Assembly (NCBI RefSeq): GCF_004214935.1
Contig: NZ_SFCC01000009.1
Coordinates: 1 to 64,000 of the forward strand
DNA length: 64,000 nt
Direction of reading: 5' to 3'
From: Amycolatopsis suaedae
GTDB taxonomy: Bacteria > Actinomycetota > Actinomycetes > Mycobacteriales > Pseudonocardiaceae
The notes under the pieces were generated by a model. It saw only the letters and a list, made by a program, of their open reading frames with translations. It did no database searches and was not told where the DNA came from. Below, piece by piece: positions 37,663-46,228 of this stretch (positions are counted from its first letter, which is position 1; every line of letters starts with the position of its first letter). The position numbers and the translations under genes are program-made.

Positions 37663-38415
37663 GTGGCGAACGAGCGACTGCGCGGCTGCATCTCGGCTTC
37701 CGGGCTCACCATCGAAGCTGTAGCAGCAAGGATTGGCGTCAACCAGAAGACAGTCGAACGTTGGATCAGTACTGGCCGGCTACCTCACCGGGGACATCGA
37801 TGGAAGGCGGCAACCCTGCTGGGGCAGGATGAGACGTACCTGTGGCCCGAACTGCAGAAAGATCCTCAAGTCCAGCTTGCTTCGCAAGCTGAGTTCGTTC
37901 AGTTGTTTCCACATCGTGGTGCCGTGCCGCACGATATGTGGAAGAAGCTGGTGGACGACCTGACGGATGGTCTTGACATACTGGTTTACTCTGGCCTCTT
38001 TCTTCTCGACACCAGACCCGACATCACAGAAGTCCTCGCGACAAAGGCTGTCGATGGTGCGCGGATTCGAATCCTTTTCGGAGATCCGGAATCTGACGAA
38101 GTGATAAGGCGAAGCGAAGAGGAAGGAATCGGGCGCGCCGGTCTTCCGGGGCGAATCAACACGTCATTAAGCTACCTGTCTAAGGTGACCGAAGTCCCTG
38201 GTATCGAAGTTCGTTTGCACTCGACTATTCTATACAATTCGATCTATCGTAGCGATTCTACGATGCTGGTAAACCCGCATGTCTACGGGTTCGGCGCCCC
38301 TTTTAACCCGGTTATGCATCTGCAGCGCGTTCCTGGTGGGCGCATGTTTGACCACTATCAGGAAAGTTTCGAGCGCGTGTGGGAAACTGGAAAACCTTAC
38401 GAAGCGACCAGGTGA
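37663..38415 (+). CDS. HTH regulator with PLD-like/DUF5919-type C-domain
   Basis: A 250-residue protein. Residues 1-65 are an XRE/MerR-like HTH (LTIEAVAARIGVNQKTVERWISTG) and the rest (about 85-245) resembles the C-terminal DUF5919-type domain seen on actinomycete XRE regulators (ILVYSGLFLLDTRPDI, IRILFGDPESDEV, YNSIYRSDSTMLVNPHVYG), with a phospholipase-D-like topology but no HKD motif. It is the probable master regulator of the element, given the operator array at its promoter. The GTG at 37663 follows GGAGGTG. Confidence 0.8.
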   Translation: MANERLRGCISASGLTIEAVAARIGVNQKTVERWISTGRLPHRGHRWKAATLLGQDETYLWPELQKDPQVQLASQAEFVQLFPHRGAVPHDMWKKLVDDLTDGLDILVYSGLFLLDTRPDITEVLATKAVDGARIRILFGDPESDEVIRRSEEEGIGRAGLPGRINTSLSYLSKVTEVPGIEVRLHSTILYNSIYRSDSTMLVNPHVYGFGAPFNPVMHLQRVPGGRMFDHYQESFERVWETGKPYEATR

Positions 38416-38427
38416 ATTGGAGCGACA

Positions 38428-38901
38428 ATGGCTCGCATTGATTACTTTAACGACCCAAAGGCGCCAAAGGCAAACAGTGTGGTTCCGTCGGTGACGGTCG
38501 CAGTTTTGAACAATGACGGTAAAATTTTGCTAATCCACAAAGTTGATAATGATCTTTGGGCTTTGCCTGGTGGTGGACATGACGCAGGGGAGTACATTGC
38601 CGATACGGCTGTGAGGGAGGTCTTGGAAGAAACGGGTATCCAGGTAAAGGTAACCGGCCTGGTGGGGTTGTACACGAATCCGAATCACGTGATGAGGTAT
38701 GACGATGGCGAAGTTCGTCAGCAGTTCTCTATGTGCTTCAGTGCCGAGCTGATAGGCGGCGAAGCCCGAGAGGATGGAAGCGAGACAAAAGCCGTTAGGT
38801 GGGTCGACGTGAACAAGCTAGATGAGCTCAATATCCATCCATCAATGCGTCTGCGTATTGATCACTTCTTGGAGAATCGCAGCCAGCCCTACATTGGCTG
38901 A
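38428..38901 (+). CDS. Nudix hydrolase of the AICE (Nud)
   Basis: A 157-residue Nudix protein with an intact box (GGGHDAGEYIADTAVREVLEETGI, about residues 47-70). Nudix proteins recur in AICEs next to an HD-type phosphohydrolase, as here, and have been proposed to adjust nucleotide pools or signals during transfer. It follows the HTH gene by 12 nt on the same strand. Codon use is more A/T-rich than in neighbouring genes, which suggests a distinct origin. Confidence 0.9.
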   Translation: MARIDYFNDPKAPKANSVVPSVTVAVLNNDGKILLIHKVDNDLWALPGGGHDAGEYIADTAVREVLEETGIQVKVTGLVGLYTNPNHVMRYDDGEVRQQFSMCFSAELIGGEAREDGSETKAVRWVDVNKLDELNIHPSMRLRIDHFLENRSQPYIG

Positions 38902-38911
38902 ATCTAAAGAA

Positions 38912-39457
38912 CTAATGCTCGCGCACAAGTGCGCGCTGAACGCAGACTTCCATCGGGCCTGCGGCTTTTAGCCACGTACGGTGAACGGGGTCGGTGGACG
39001 GATAGCGTGCAAAGATCTCCGCTATACGTTCCTGGAAGGTCAACGATTCACCACTGGGACCGGTTGTCAGATCGGCTGTCACAAGTGCGTCCATCACTGG
39101 GCTTTCTTCGAGCTCGAATTCAGAAAGCTCGTCAATCAGGCCGCGCTCTTGAGCTTCGAAGCGAGCGCCGGAGTGATGTGCTACCAGGTTGACGATTCTG
39201 CGCGGCCAGCCAATGTCCCGAAGGTAACGAGCCCCATCCAGCGGGTGAAAACCGGTCTCCGCTAGCTTTGGCGAGTAACCGATATCGTGAAGCCAGGCAG
39301 CGCTCACGAGGTCAGAACGATCGCTCTCCGGAACCGTGGCGGCAAGACGGATGGCTGCACGTGCTACGGCTTGGACATGAAGCCAGCGACGCCCTAGCGG
39401 GGCGACAAGATGTGCCGCTTGTCCCATTGCGCTCGCTACCAAGTCGTCAGGCTTCAT
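38912..39457 (-). CDS. HD-domain metal-dependent phosphohydrolase of the AICE (Mdp)
   Basis: A 181-residue HD-superfamily protein: H in LHVQAVARAA, the HD doublet in AAWLHDIGYSP, HH in LVAHHSGARFEA and a later D in DALVTADLTT make up a complete metal site. The pairing with a Nudix gene is characteristic of AICEs. The ATG at 39457 follows GAGAGGG; a GTG two codons earlier is also possible. It is convergent with the Nudix gene, only 10 nt away. Confidence 0.88.
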   Translation of the reverse strand: MKPDDLVASAMGQAAHLVAPLGRRWLHVQAVARAAIRLAATVPESDRSDLVSAAWLHDIGYSPKLAETGFHPLDGARYLRDIGWPRRIVNLVAHHSGARFEAQERGLIDELSEFELEESPVMDALVTADLTTGPSGESLTFQERIAEIFARYPSTDPVHRTWLKAAGPMEVCVQRALVREH

Positions 39458-40196
39458 GCTCACCCTCTCACCGTACTACCCGAGGGTGTGATGACTTTCT
39501 ATACGTCTTCAAGCCGCTCCCACAGGTCGCGGGGCGGACGCGCGCCGAACAGGCACGAGCTCGACCCTCCGCTTCGCTTCGGGATCGAGCCCTCTGGCGG
39601 CCTACGGCGAACGCGCCGCTCCATGTAGGAGCAGGCAGAACCGTTGAAAGATCATCTTGTGTTGATGTCGATCTCACGGAATCATCCCCGCTGGCCGCAA
39701 GTGTCTTACGGGAACGGCCGGCATCAACCCCGCTTCGCGCCCGATCGCGCCGGTGGTCACTCTCTGTGCAACGGTTCAGGTGGCAAATGCTCACCCAGCG
39801 CGATCGGGGTTCCGGGTTGACACCGACCGTCCCCGTTAAGGCGCGGCAAGGACAGCGGCGATGGCGACGCGACGGCGATTTGCAAATGCGATGAGTAACG
39901 GGTTCAGGTCCCGTTACTCGCCTCGTCAGGAACCGAGTGGTGGGAACCGTCCTCGATGGCTGGCAGACGTGTCCCCATTGGGGACAGTAACGGCCCTCGC
40001 GGGGACATGTCAGAAGATCAACATGTCGCGAGCGCTGGGCTTGAGTAACGGGACTTGAACCGGTGGCAGCCCTAGTGCGGCAGCTCGGGGGTACAGCAGC
40101 AAAGTACAGCAACGTGCCTGACCTCCGATGGTCCTGACTGATCATCATGACCCAGTGACCTGCGTAAACACTCCTTGCTGGACCTGCTGCCTAGCC
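39458..40196. other. Non-coding end of the AICE with strong secondary structure; candidate origin
   Basis: No convincing gene is seen in these 739 bases. A 10-bp hairpin GAGTAACGGG-TTCAGGT-CCCGTTACTC lies at 39893-39919, and GAGTAACGGG recurs at 40043-40052. TGTCCCC/GGGGACA (39969-39985) and two ACATGT palindromes lie between. The stretch ends with the right arm site and attR. Clustered repeats in the main non-coding part of the element fit an origin of replication or the transfer locus clt, but neither is proven. Confidence 0.5.
40091..40111 (+). repeat. Candidate integrase arm-type site, right
   Basis: An exact copy of the 21-bp sequence at 29120-29140, in the same orientation, 85 nt inside attR. 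One copy inside each end of the element is the arrangement expected for integrase arm sites. Confidence 0.7.
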
Positions 40197-40239
40197 CTGG
40201 CAGTGAGGGGGTCAGGGGTTCGAGTCCCCTTAGCTCCAC
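40197..40239 (+). repeat. attR (43-bp core)
   Basis: The right copy of the 43-bp tRNA-Ala 3' sequence, identical to 29025-29067. It lacks the 5' half of the tRNA and so is not a functional tRNA gene. Confidence 0.95.
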
Positions 40240-40247
40240 AGATGGCA

Positions 40248-40279
40248 GGCTCGTGCTCGCGGAGAGCGCGAGCCTTTTC
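40248..40279 (+). terminator. Original tRNA-Ala terminator, displaced by the AICE
   Basis: GGCTCG (40248-40253) pairs with CGAGCC (40269-40274), with an inner GCTC/GAGC stem, followed by TTTT. It lies directly after attR, so before insertion it would have been just downstream of the tRNA. Confidence 0.75.
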
Positions 40280-40293
40280 TGTTCCGCGTGTCT

Positions 40294-40338
40294 TGTGGGG
40301 GCGCAGCCCCCACACCCCGCTCGGGGGCAAGCCCCCGA
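40294..40338. repeat. Tandem REP-like hairpins
   Basis: Two adjacent GC-rich hairpins: TGTGGGGGC-GCA-GCCCCCACA (40294-40314) and TCGGGGGC-AA-GCCCCCGA (40321-40338). Paired hairpins of this type are common intergenic REP elements in actinomycetes. Confidence 0.7.
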
Positions 40339-40547
40339 ACCCCCACGCGTGGTTGCGTTGATCTGGTCGGTGTTCGAGTAAGCCCCCTAAGGTCCACAGC
40401 TTTCATGATCGCCCGATCTGCGTGTTGCCGCAGGTCGGACGTTGTTTTTTGGCTTGCCGAATTTGTCCACCATGGACTGTACTTTAGTTACTGTTCAGTA
40501 GGTGGGGGCACCGCTGGGGGCTGGAGGACCTACTGGGAGGTGTTCGG

Positions 40548-41150
40548 GTGGATGGCGTTGTGCTGATGTCGGATGTGCGGGTCGCGGCGGTTCCGGTGCG
40601 GGATTGCGGGGAGCCGCTGTGCAGTGTCCGGCGGGACGGGGTGATCGCCGTTGATGCGCGCAAGCGTGATGAGCGGGATGCCTTCGCGCATCTGAGGGAG
40701 GGGGGCGGTTGCTGACTGCACAGGAGGGCCGCTCTCGTTACAGCGCTTCTACTTCGAGCGTTACGCCGGTGAGCTGCGGGCCGAGCATCCAGAGTGATGT
40801 TCCAGTTCACGTTTCCACTCTGTCGAGGAGTTGGGTGAGCGGTGACAGCGCAGGTCGGTGGGTTCACTTCACCTATCGCGTGCGGCTTTGAGTTGCTCGC
40901 GGGTGAGCATGTGCCGTCTGGCCAGTCTCGTTCGACGAGGACGATCAGGCCTGGTGGTGCGTCGTCGGAGATGGTGGCGGCGGGGGCGGTGAAGTCGTCG
41001 GGCAGGGGCGCTGTCGTCGACGTCTACCGGGCCGGCGGCCAACGTCAGGTGCTCGTCACTGACTGAGCCGTTCGCTCGGAAGTCCGCCAGGAGGCGCAGG
41101 TCGGAATCCCGGTGGGTGAACGCCAGTCCCGAGGAGAGCGAGGGCGCGTC
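40548..41150 (+). pseudogene. Decayed M15-type D-Ala-D-Ala dipeptidase
   Basis: Three pieces in different frames resemble actinomycete VanX-like dipeptidases: an N-terminus at 40548-40715 (DVRVAAVPVRDCGEPLCSV, then VDARKRDERDAFAHLREG) that stops early; LQRFYFERYAGELRAEHPE at 40738-40794; and VNASPEESEG at 41116-41145. The piece between the first two (normally ending in EGYRPP) is missing, and about 320 nt of unrelated sequence separates the last two. The catalytic His/Asp residues are not found. The original enzyme would hydrolyse D-Ala-D-Ala. Assignment rests on remembered family motifs. The flanks 40339-40547 and 41151-41278 hold nothing else I can support. Confidence 0.55.
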
Positions 41151-41278
41151 ACAGGTGCGGCCTCGCTGCCGACCTGACCGGCGCGGCCGCGGGCGGGTGG
41201 CTGACGCGGTGCGCGGCGGTGACTATCCAGCCCGGAATACCAGGGATGGCAGTCCCGCCGTGACCCGCGCCCATGACG

Positions 41279-42502
41279 TCATGCCGTGGCTTGCTGATGT
41301 GCGTCCGATGCCCCGGGTTCTTCGCCGTCCGTTGGGCCGTGGGGTACGATCAGAGCCAGTGTGAAGACATCGCCAGCCTGTTTCAGGGTGGCCTTTCCGC
41401 CCGCCCTCGCTGCGCGCTCCTGGATCATGATGAGCCCTGAGCCACCGCTGATAGGCGCCTCCTGTTTGGCGCCGTTGTTACGTATCGCGAAGTGATACAG
41501 TCGCTCCTCGTCGCGCAGAACAATTTCGCACACCGTCGCGTCACTGTGCTTCAGAATATTCGTGGCGGCCTCGCGCAGGGTCCATGCCAGAATTTCGGCT
41601 GCGGGGCCGGACGGTGCGACAGCGAGGTGGAGACGACAGTTGACTCCCGCGGCTTCCAGCAAAGTGATCGCGCTGCCCAGTTCCCGTTCGAATTCGGTGC
41701 CGAGATTGTCGTGTGCGATCGAGCGGATGCTTCGCAATGTATCCTTGGCGGCGTCGAAGACGCCACACATCTCCTTGTGCGCACCTTCCGGATCCGTCGG
41801 CATGAGTCGTTGAGCCAGCTCGGTCCGCAGCATGATGGCGACCATGCTCTGACCGACTTGATCATGAAGCAACTGCGACATCTTACGCCGTTCCTCGGCG
41901 GCGGTGAGGCGCGTCACCTCGTTGCGTGCGCTGTGCAGCTCACGGGTCACGGCGACCACGCCGGCAAGCGCGTGTACGGCGACTCCCACGACAAACCACA
42001 TCAGCGAGACGACAACAATCACACTGAAAACGGACATTTGACTGGTGTCGATGATGAACGTGAGTTGCGACGGTGCATCCGGGCCGTTGGCGTAATGAAA
42101 GCAGTAAACAACGAGTATCGCCGCATATCCGAGCCATGGTCGAAAGCCGGGCCATAAAATCAGAAATAACCAGCCAAGCATAAACTCAGTCGGATGGGCG
42201 TATGGGTACAGCCATAGCTTCGCGACGGCAACCAGTAAAGCCTGGCTGCCCAGCAAAGAGATCTGCAGCCAGCGGGTACCCGTCGCCGCCTTCTCGGTCA
42301 GCCCGAGCAATAGCACACCCAGCATGAGCGTGAACACGAGGAGTGTGAGAACACCGTGCAGTACCCCATAGAGGCGGAATGCCCACTGTGTGACGGGGAA
42401 GAGTTCGCCTGCCAGGACGATACCCACAATGGCTGCCTGGCTCCGGAGACTGTTCGACCAGGTACGCCTGCGCCAACCTTTGGCCAGAGACGAGCGATAC
42501 AC
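41279..42502 (-). CDS. DesK/NarX-type sensor histidine kinase
   Basis: A 407-residue membrane kinase. About six hydrophobic helices occupy residues 20-190, then a coiled segment (ELHSARNEVTRLTAAEERRK) leads to the phosphoacceptor H213 in MSQLLHDQVGQSM, followed by a HATPase_c domain (REAATNILKHSDA, GGSGLIMIQERA). The GTG at 42502 follows GGGGA and is preferred to an upstream TTG. It is divergent from the response regulator at 42847, an arrangement that suggests both are controlled from the shared 344-nt region. Confidence 0.88.
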   Translation of the reverse strand: MYRSSLAKGWRRRTWSNSLRSQAAIVGIVLAGELFPVTQWAFRLYGVLHGVLTLLVFTLMLGVLLLGLTEKAATGTRWLQISLLGSQALLVAVAKLWLYPYAHPTEFMLGWLFLILWPGFRPWLGYAAILVVYCFHYANGPDAPSQLTFIIDTSQMSVFSVIVVVSLMWFVVGVAVHALAGVVAVTRELHSARNEVTRLTAAEERRKMSQLLHDQVGQSMVAIMLRTELAQRLMPTDPEGAHKEMCGVFDAAKDTLRSIRSIAHDNLGTEFERELGSAITLLEAAGVNCRLHLAVAPSGPAAEILAWTLREAATNILKHSDATVCEIVLRDEERLYHFAIRNNGAKQEAPISGGSGLIMIQERAARAGGKATLKQAGDVFTLALIVPHGPTDGEEPGASDAHQQATA

Positions 42503-42846
42503 GGCGTTCCCCAAAAACCTCGAAGTCAGGGTGACCGCCGGACGCGGTCGTGGGTGAGGGTACGCTCCGGCAAGCAAACCCCCATCTGGTAACCCAGCTC
42601 ACGGGGCACAAACCCCCCTACAGAGTGAAACCTGGGAGTCGCAGTAAGACCCGGCCGCCCGATCGGCAGGCGGTGTCGCCATTCGAGTTGTACTTTCATT
42701 GGTCTGCGATGCGTCTCGTAACTGCGGTGACGACATTCACCCAGATAACTTGCAACCTGATCGGGTGAAATAGCAACCTGCGAGCGGCAACGGCGGTTCT
42801 CCGTTCCTCGCCCGTCCTTACTCTGGGAACGAGAAAGGACGGCGAC
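42503..42846. promoter_or_regulatory. Divergent promoter region of the second two-component pair
   Basis: These 344 bases hold no gene. Near the right end CGTCCTT (42813-42819) can pair with AAGGACG (42835-42841), which would hide the AAGGA ribosome site of the response regulator. Two GCAACCTG direct repeats occur at about 42750-42785. No clear -35/-10 pair is assigned. Confidence 0.4.
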
Positions 42847-43452
42847 ATGATCAGAATCCTGCTCGTGGAGGATCAGCGAGTACTCAGGGAAGCCTTGGTC
42901 GCCCTGCTCTCCCTGGAGGACGACATCAAGGTCGTCGGCACCACGGAGCGGGGTGACGAAGTACCCGGACTGGTGGCTGCCACCGACCCGCACGTGGTCG
43001 TTCTCGACATCGGGCTTCCGGACGTCAGCGGACTCACCGTGGTCGCGCAACTCCGGGAGGGGCATCCCGCCATCCGGGTCCTCCTCCTGACCTCGTTGGA
43101 CAAACCGGGAACCGTGCGCGAGGCGCTGACCCTGGGGGTGAACGGCTTCCTGCCGAAGGGTGTTTCGAGTCAGGAGCTGATCACGGCGATACGTCAGATA
43201 CATGCCGGACGCCGCGTCATCTCCTCTGAGCTGATGTCCGATGCGCTGTCGGTCGGTGACAACCCGTTGACCGCTCGGGAGCGACAGATTCTCCAGCTCG
43301 TCGCCGACGGCACGCCGCCTCCGGACATCGCACGCCAGCTGTATCTGGCCGAGGGAACGGTACGCAACCACATCACCCGGATCATCGGTAAGCTCGCTGC
43401 GCGAAACGTCACCGAATCCGTACGCGTTGCGGTCAGGCAGGGCTGGATCTGA
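42847..43452 (+). CDS. NarL/DesR-type response regulator
   Basis: A 201-residue regulator with a receiver domain (acidic pair E-D near residue 8, phosphoacceptor D54 in VVLDIGLP, K in FLPKGV) and a C-terminal LuxR HTH (LTARERQILQLVADGTPPPDIA). GAAAGGA precedes the ATG. It is the partner of the divergent kinase at 41279-42502. Targets are unknown; the hydrolase genes downstream are candidates by position. Confidence 0.92.
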   Translation: MIRILLVEDQRVLREALVALLSLEDDIKVVGTTERGDEVPGLVAATDPHVVVLDIGLPDVSGLTVVAQLREGHPAIRVLLLTSLDKPGTVREALTLGVNGFLPKGVSSQELITAIRQIHAGRRVISSELMSDALSVGDNPLTARERQILQLVADGTPPPDIARQLYLAEGTVRNHITRIIGKLAARNVTESVRVAVRQGWI

Positions 43453-43559
43453 CCCGGACCGGGTTGGTCGGGTTTCGACTGCGAGTCGTACGCCAACTCG
43501 CGCCGATCTGACCTTTCCGCTCGGCCCGGTCCGGCCTCCCGGGTCGGCTGTCGCGCCGC

Positions 43560-44702
43560 TCACCGTCGGACCGATCCGGTCAAAAAGGTCACCAGCAGGT
43601 CCTCGTAACGGGTTGGGTCGACATTCCACGAGCCGGTGTGCTCCGCACCCGCGAATTCCTCGTACTGAACGGGCCAGTTCAATCGGCCTGCCGCGTTGGC
43701 GAGGGCCCGGGAGCTTTCCACGGGCACGACCGTGTCCTCGTCGCCGTGTATCAGCAACGTCGGCGGCCGCACCCGCGGCGGGTGATCGACCGGCTTCATC
43801 CGATCGAAGTCGACCCCCGCGCGTGCGTCGACGAACATCTCCGCGAGAGGGGTGAGGAACGTAGGTACTCCGCGGTGATTCGCCTCCAGGTCGACCGCGG
43901 CACGCAGATCGAGAGCGGGCGAGTCGAGCACCACCGCGTCCACGGCATCAGCCAGCTTCGACTTCGTGAGCAGCTGGGTGATGATCATCCCGCCCATGGA
44001 CCAGCCGATCAGGATGAACCGACGAGCCCCCTTGGTCCTGGCGAACTCCATGGCAGCTTCCAGATCGCGCCATTCCGACTCTCCGAGATGACCGAAGCTG
44101 TCGGGTGAGGCCGGCGCACCGTGGTCGTTCCGGTAGGTGATGGCCAGGATAGGTAACGACAGCCGATGCACGGCAGGCATCACGCGAAGCCCTTCGCTTC
44201 GGGCACCCGGAACATGAATGCGACCATGTACCTTGATGACCCAGGTGTCGCCCCGGCCTGGCACATGCCAGGCCGGCGCCTCGCCGAGCTCGGTCGGTAC
44301 CTGTACCTCGTCGAACTCGAGCCCGATCGTGCTCGGGTCATCCGTCGGTGCCCGGTTGGCCACGGCGACCTGGGTCCCGGCCGGTGGAGGGGTACCCGAC
44401 AGCACGACCCGCTCGACCCGGTCCGGGTCGTTCCGGACGATCGCCCCCATCTCCAGGTGATGACCTCCCTCCCACAGCAACTTGAATCTGCCGGGGCGGA
44501 CGGTCTCCGAGGACGGCGTCAGAGTGATCGTCTCGGCGGTGGAGCCGAGCACCTTCTCGTCGTACGATACGCGGCCGCCATCAGACGCGCTCAGGATTTC
44601 ACCGCTGTAATACCAGCCACTTCCGAAACCGGTTCCGGCTACACCGAGAACAGCCGCCACCGCGAATGCGATCGCGCGCCTGCGCGGGAACGAACTTCTC
44701 AC
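43560..44702 (-). CDS. Membrane-anchored or secreted alpha/beta hydrolase
   Basis: A 380-residue protein with a signal or anchor helix (about 9-30) and an alpha/beta-hydrolase domain: nucleophile S235 in GWSMGG, acid in HGDEDTVVP and histidine in GAEHTGSW. The N-terminal 130 residues form an extra domain. A peptidase or esterase of the S9-like type is likely; the substrate is unknown. It overlaps the upstream serine hydrolase gene by 4 nt (ATGA), so they form one operon. Confidence 0.85.
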   Translation of the reverse strand: MRSSFPRRRAIAFAVAAVLGVAGTGFGSGWYYSGEILSASDGGRVSYDEKVLGSTAETITLTPSSETVRPGRFKLLWEGGHHLEMGAIVRNDPDRVERVVLSGTPPPAGTQVAVANRAPTDDPSTIGLEFDEVQVPTELGEAPAWHVPGRGDTWVIKVHGRIHVPGARSEGLRVMPAVHRLSLPILAITYRNDHGAPASPDSFGHLGESEWRDLEAAMEFARTKGARRFILIGWSMGGMIITQLLTKSKLADAVDAVVLDSPALDLRAAVDLEANHRGVPTFLTPLAEMFVDARAGVDFDRMKPVDHPPRVRPPTLLIHGDEDTVVPVESSRALANAAGRLNWPVQYEEFAGAEHTGSWNVDPTRYEDLLVTFLTGSVRR

Positions 44703-46228
44703 GACCGCGTCACCGCGACTTCCTTCGTGGATACCGTTCCTTCGTCGGTATGGTCGTGAGTGCGTGCACGAGCCGTGAACCGACGCTCGTCGGTCACCGG
44801 TTGGTCGAGCGGGAACCAGACGTCAGCTTTCTCGCCGCGTGCGATCTCAAAATGCTGTTCCGTGCCGTGATCCAGGCTTGCGGTCCCTTTGCACGAAGCC
44901 ACCGGCCCATGGCCCACCGGTGGACATTTGAGCTCGAGATAGACGTTGAGACCGTTCGGCGTCACCTCGGCGGGCCCGATGATCACTGCGCGGGAACGCC
45001 ATGGTCCAGCAGGCCCGAGGCCCGCGGGGAACCAGGGGCGCGCAACACCCCTGGCCTCCGCAGTGAACTCCCAGGGCGCGTACACGGCGTACTCGAAGGT
45101 TGGATCGGCGGGGAGGTGCGGAGACTCGACAGGCTCGTCCTCGATCGCGTCGAGGACGAGATCGTGAAACCTTCGTTCGATCGCGAAGTCGTTGCTGACG
45201 CTGCCATCGCTGCTGTTGGAGCCGAAACCGCTGCCGGTGCGCACCGTAACCAGCCCCTGAGTGGGGAAGACGGTCACCAGTTGCCCCATCCGTCCCGCGT
45301 ACTGGAACATGTCTTCCGGAAGACCGAGCTTGTCCTTGTCGTTGCAGGCCTTCACGGCCGATCGCCAGATGAGGAAGCCGTAACAAGGATAGACATCCAC
45401 CGGTCGCAAAGCGTTTTCCACGTATTCCTTCGACAGAAGTTGCTCGCCTTTCCACATTCCCCCACGGCGCATCAGTTCGCCGAGTCGGCCGTATGCCTCG
45501 GCGGTCAGGTGCAGGTCGTAGAATCCCTGAGTACGACCTTCGTAGTCGCGCCCCCACTGCCAGGTTTCCGGGGCGATTCCGATCGGAGTGAACAATTTTT
45601 CCTGCACGAACTGCTGGAAATCCATGTCGGCCGCGATGCCGATCGCCTCGGCGAGGAGTGCCACACCGGACTGCCAGTATTTCCACGTCTTTCCCGGCTC
45701 ATCGACCAAGTCGACGGCCAGGGCGTCGTGGACCCGATCGACATCGGCCACGATGTTCAAATCGCGCAGGTGTTGCACCTCGTTACCGGCCGTCATCGTG
45801 AGCAGGTGTCGCATGGTCACGGCCCCATGCTCGGCGTCGGCTTTCCCGAAGAATGCCCCGACGGGATCGTCGGGGCTGATCAGGCCCAGCGCCCAAGCCC
45901 GGCCGAAGGCAAGGGAGGTCACCGATTTCGCGATCGACCAGCTCTGGTAGGTGTCTTTCGAATCTTCGGCGTTCCCGGCGACAAGGCATCCGTTCCGAAA
46001 AATGAGAACCGCCTCCGAATCGTTCTCCATCGCGTACGTGGTCGCCTCGTCGACCTTGTCTTGATTCATTCCCGCACTCGCGGCGGGGACGCGCTCCCAC
46101 GTGTCCCCGGGTTCAGAGCAGACCTGAGCAGGTGTTGAATCTGCACTTGCTTCCGTCGCTGACGTGTTCCAGCTTGTCAGCAAAATTGACATCACCAGGG
46201 TGAACCGGGCGCATTTCCTGAAAGACAT
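44699..46228 (-). CDS. Secreted beta-lactamase-fold serine hydrolase
   Basis: A 509-residue exported protein with signal peptide (about 1-27). The SxxK motif is S98-I-A-K101 in QSWSIAKSVTS, which marks the class C beta-lactamase / DD-peptidase / 6-aminohexanoate-dimer hydrolase superfamily. The Tyr motif of the fold appears to be YGRLGELM. The last 100 residues form an added beta domain. The length and AEYRL-like details fit esterase or amide hydrolase members better than true beta-lactamases. First gene of a two-gene operon. Confidence 0.85.
   Translation of the reverse strand: MSFRKCARFTLVMSILLTSWNTSATEASADSTPAQVCSEPGDTWERVPAASAGMNQDKVDEATTYAMENDSEAVLIFRNGCLVAGNAEDSKDTYQSWSIAKSVTSLAFGRAWALGLISPDDPVGAFFGKADAEHGAVTMRHLLTMTAGNEVQHLRDLNIVADVDRVHDALAVDLVDEPGKTWKYWQSGVALLAEAIGIAADMDFQQFVQEKLFTPIGIAPETWQWGRDYEGRTQGFYDLHLTAEAYGRLGELMRRGGMWKGEQLLSKEYVENALRPVDVYPCYGFLIWRSAVKACNDKDKLGLPEDMFQYAGRMGQLVTVFPTQGLVTVRTGSGFGSNSSDGSVSNDFAIERRFHDLVLDAIEDEPVESPHLPADPTFEYAVYAPWEFTAEARGVARPWFPAGLGPAGPWRSRAVIIGPAEVTPNGLNVYLELKCPPVGHGPVASCKGTASLDHGTEQHFEIARGEKADVWFPLDQPVTDERRFTARARTHDHTDEGTVSTKEVAVTRS

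Larger units (their letters stand above)
29025..40239. mobile_element. Actinomycete integrative and conjugative element (AICE) in tRNA-Ala
   Basis: An 11.2-kb element bounded by exact 43-bp repeats of the tRNA-Ala 3' half (29025-29067 and 40197-40239). It carries integrase, excisionase, a RepSA-like initiator, small membrane proteins, an FtsK/TraB transfer ATPase with a separate membrane partner, an SCO3933-type regulator, an HTH regulator, and the Nudix and HD hydrolases often found in AICEs such as pSAM2 and the pMEA family. Several genes have lower GC than the flanks. It looks complete and possibly mobile; no cargo such as resistance genes is evident. Confidence 0.95.

Noticed and set aside
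39468..40148. 226-codon frame in the non-coding end of the AICE
   Set aside because: It has no ribosome site, low-complexity Arg/Thr/Ser content, and overlaps the hairpins and the arm site.
40380..40400. Second partial tRNA-like end (CCCCTAAGGTCCAC) after attR
   Set aside because: Only about ten bases resemble the att core and they do not fold; it is probably chance.
40484..40867. 127-codon minus-strand frame near the dipeptidase remnant
   Set aside because: It has no start signal or recognisable domain and lies opposite better-supported remnant pieces.
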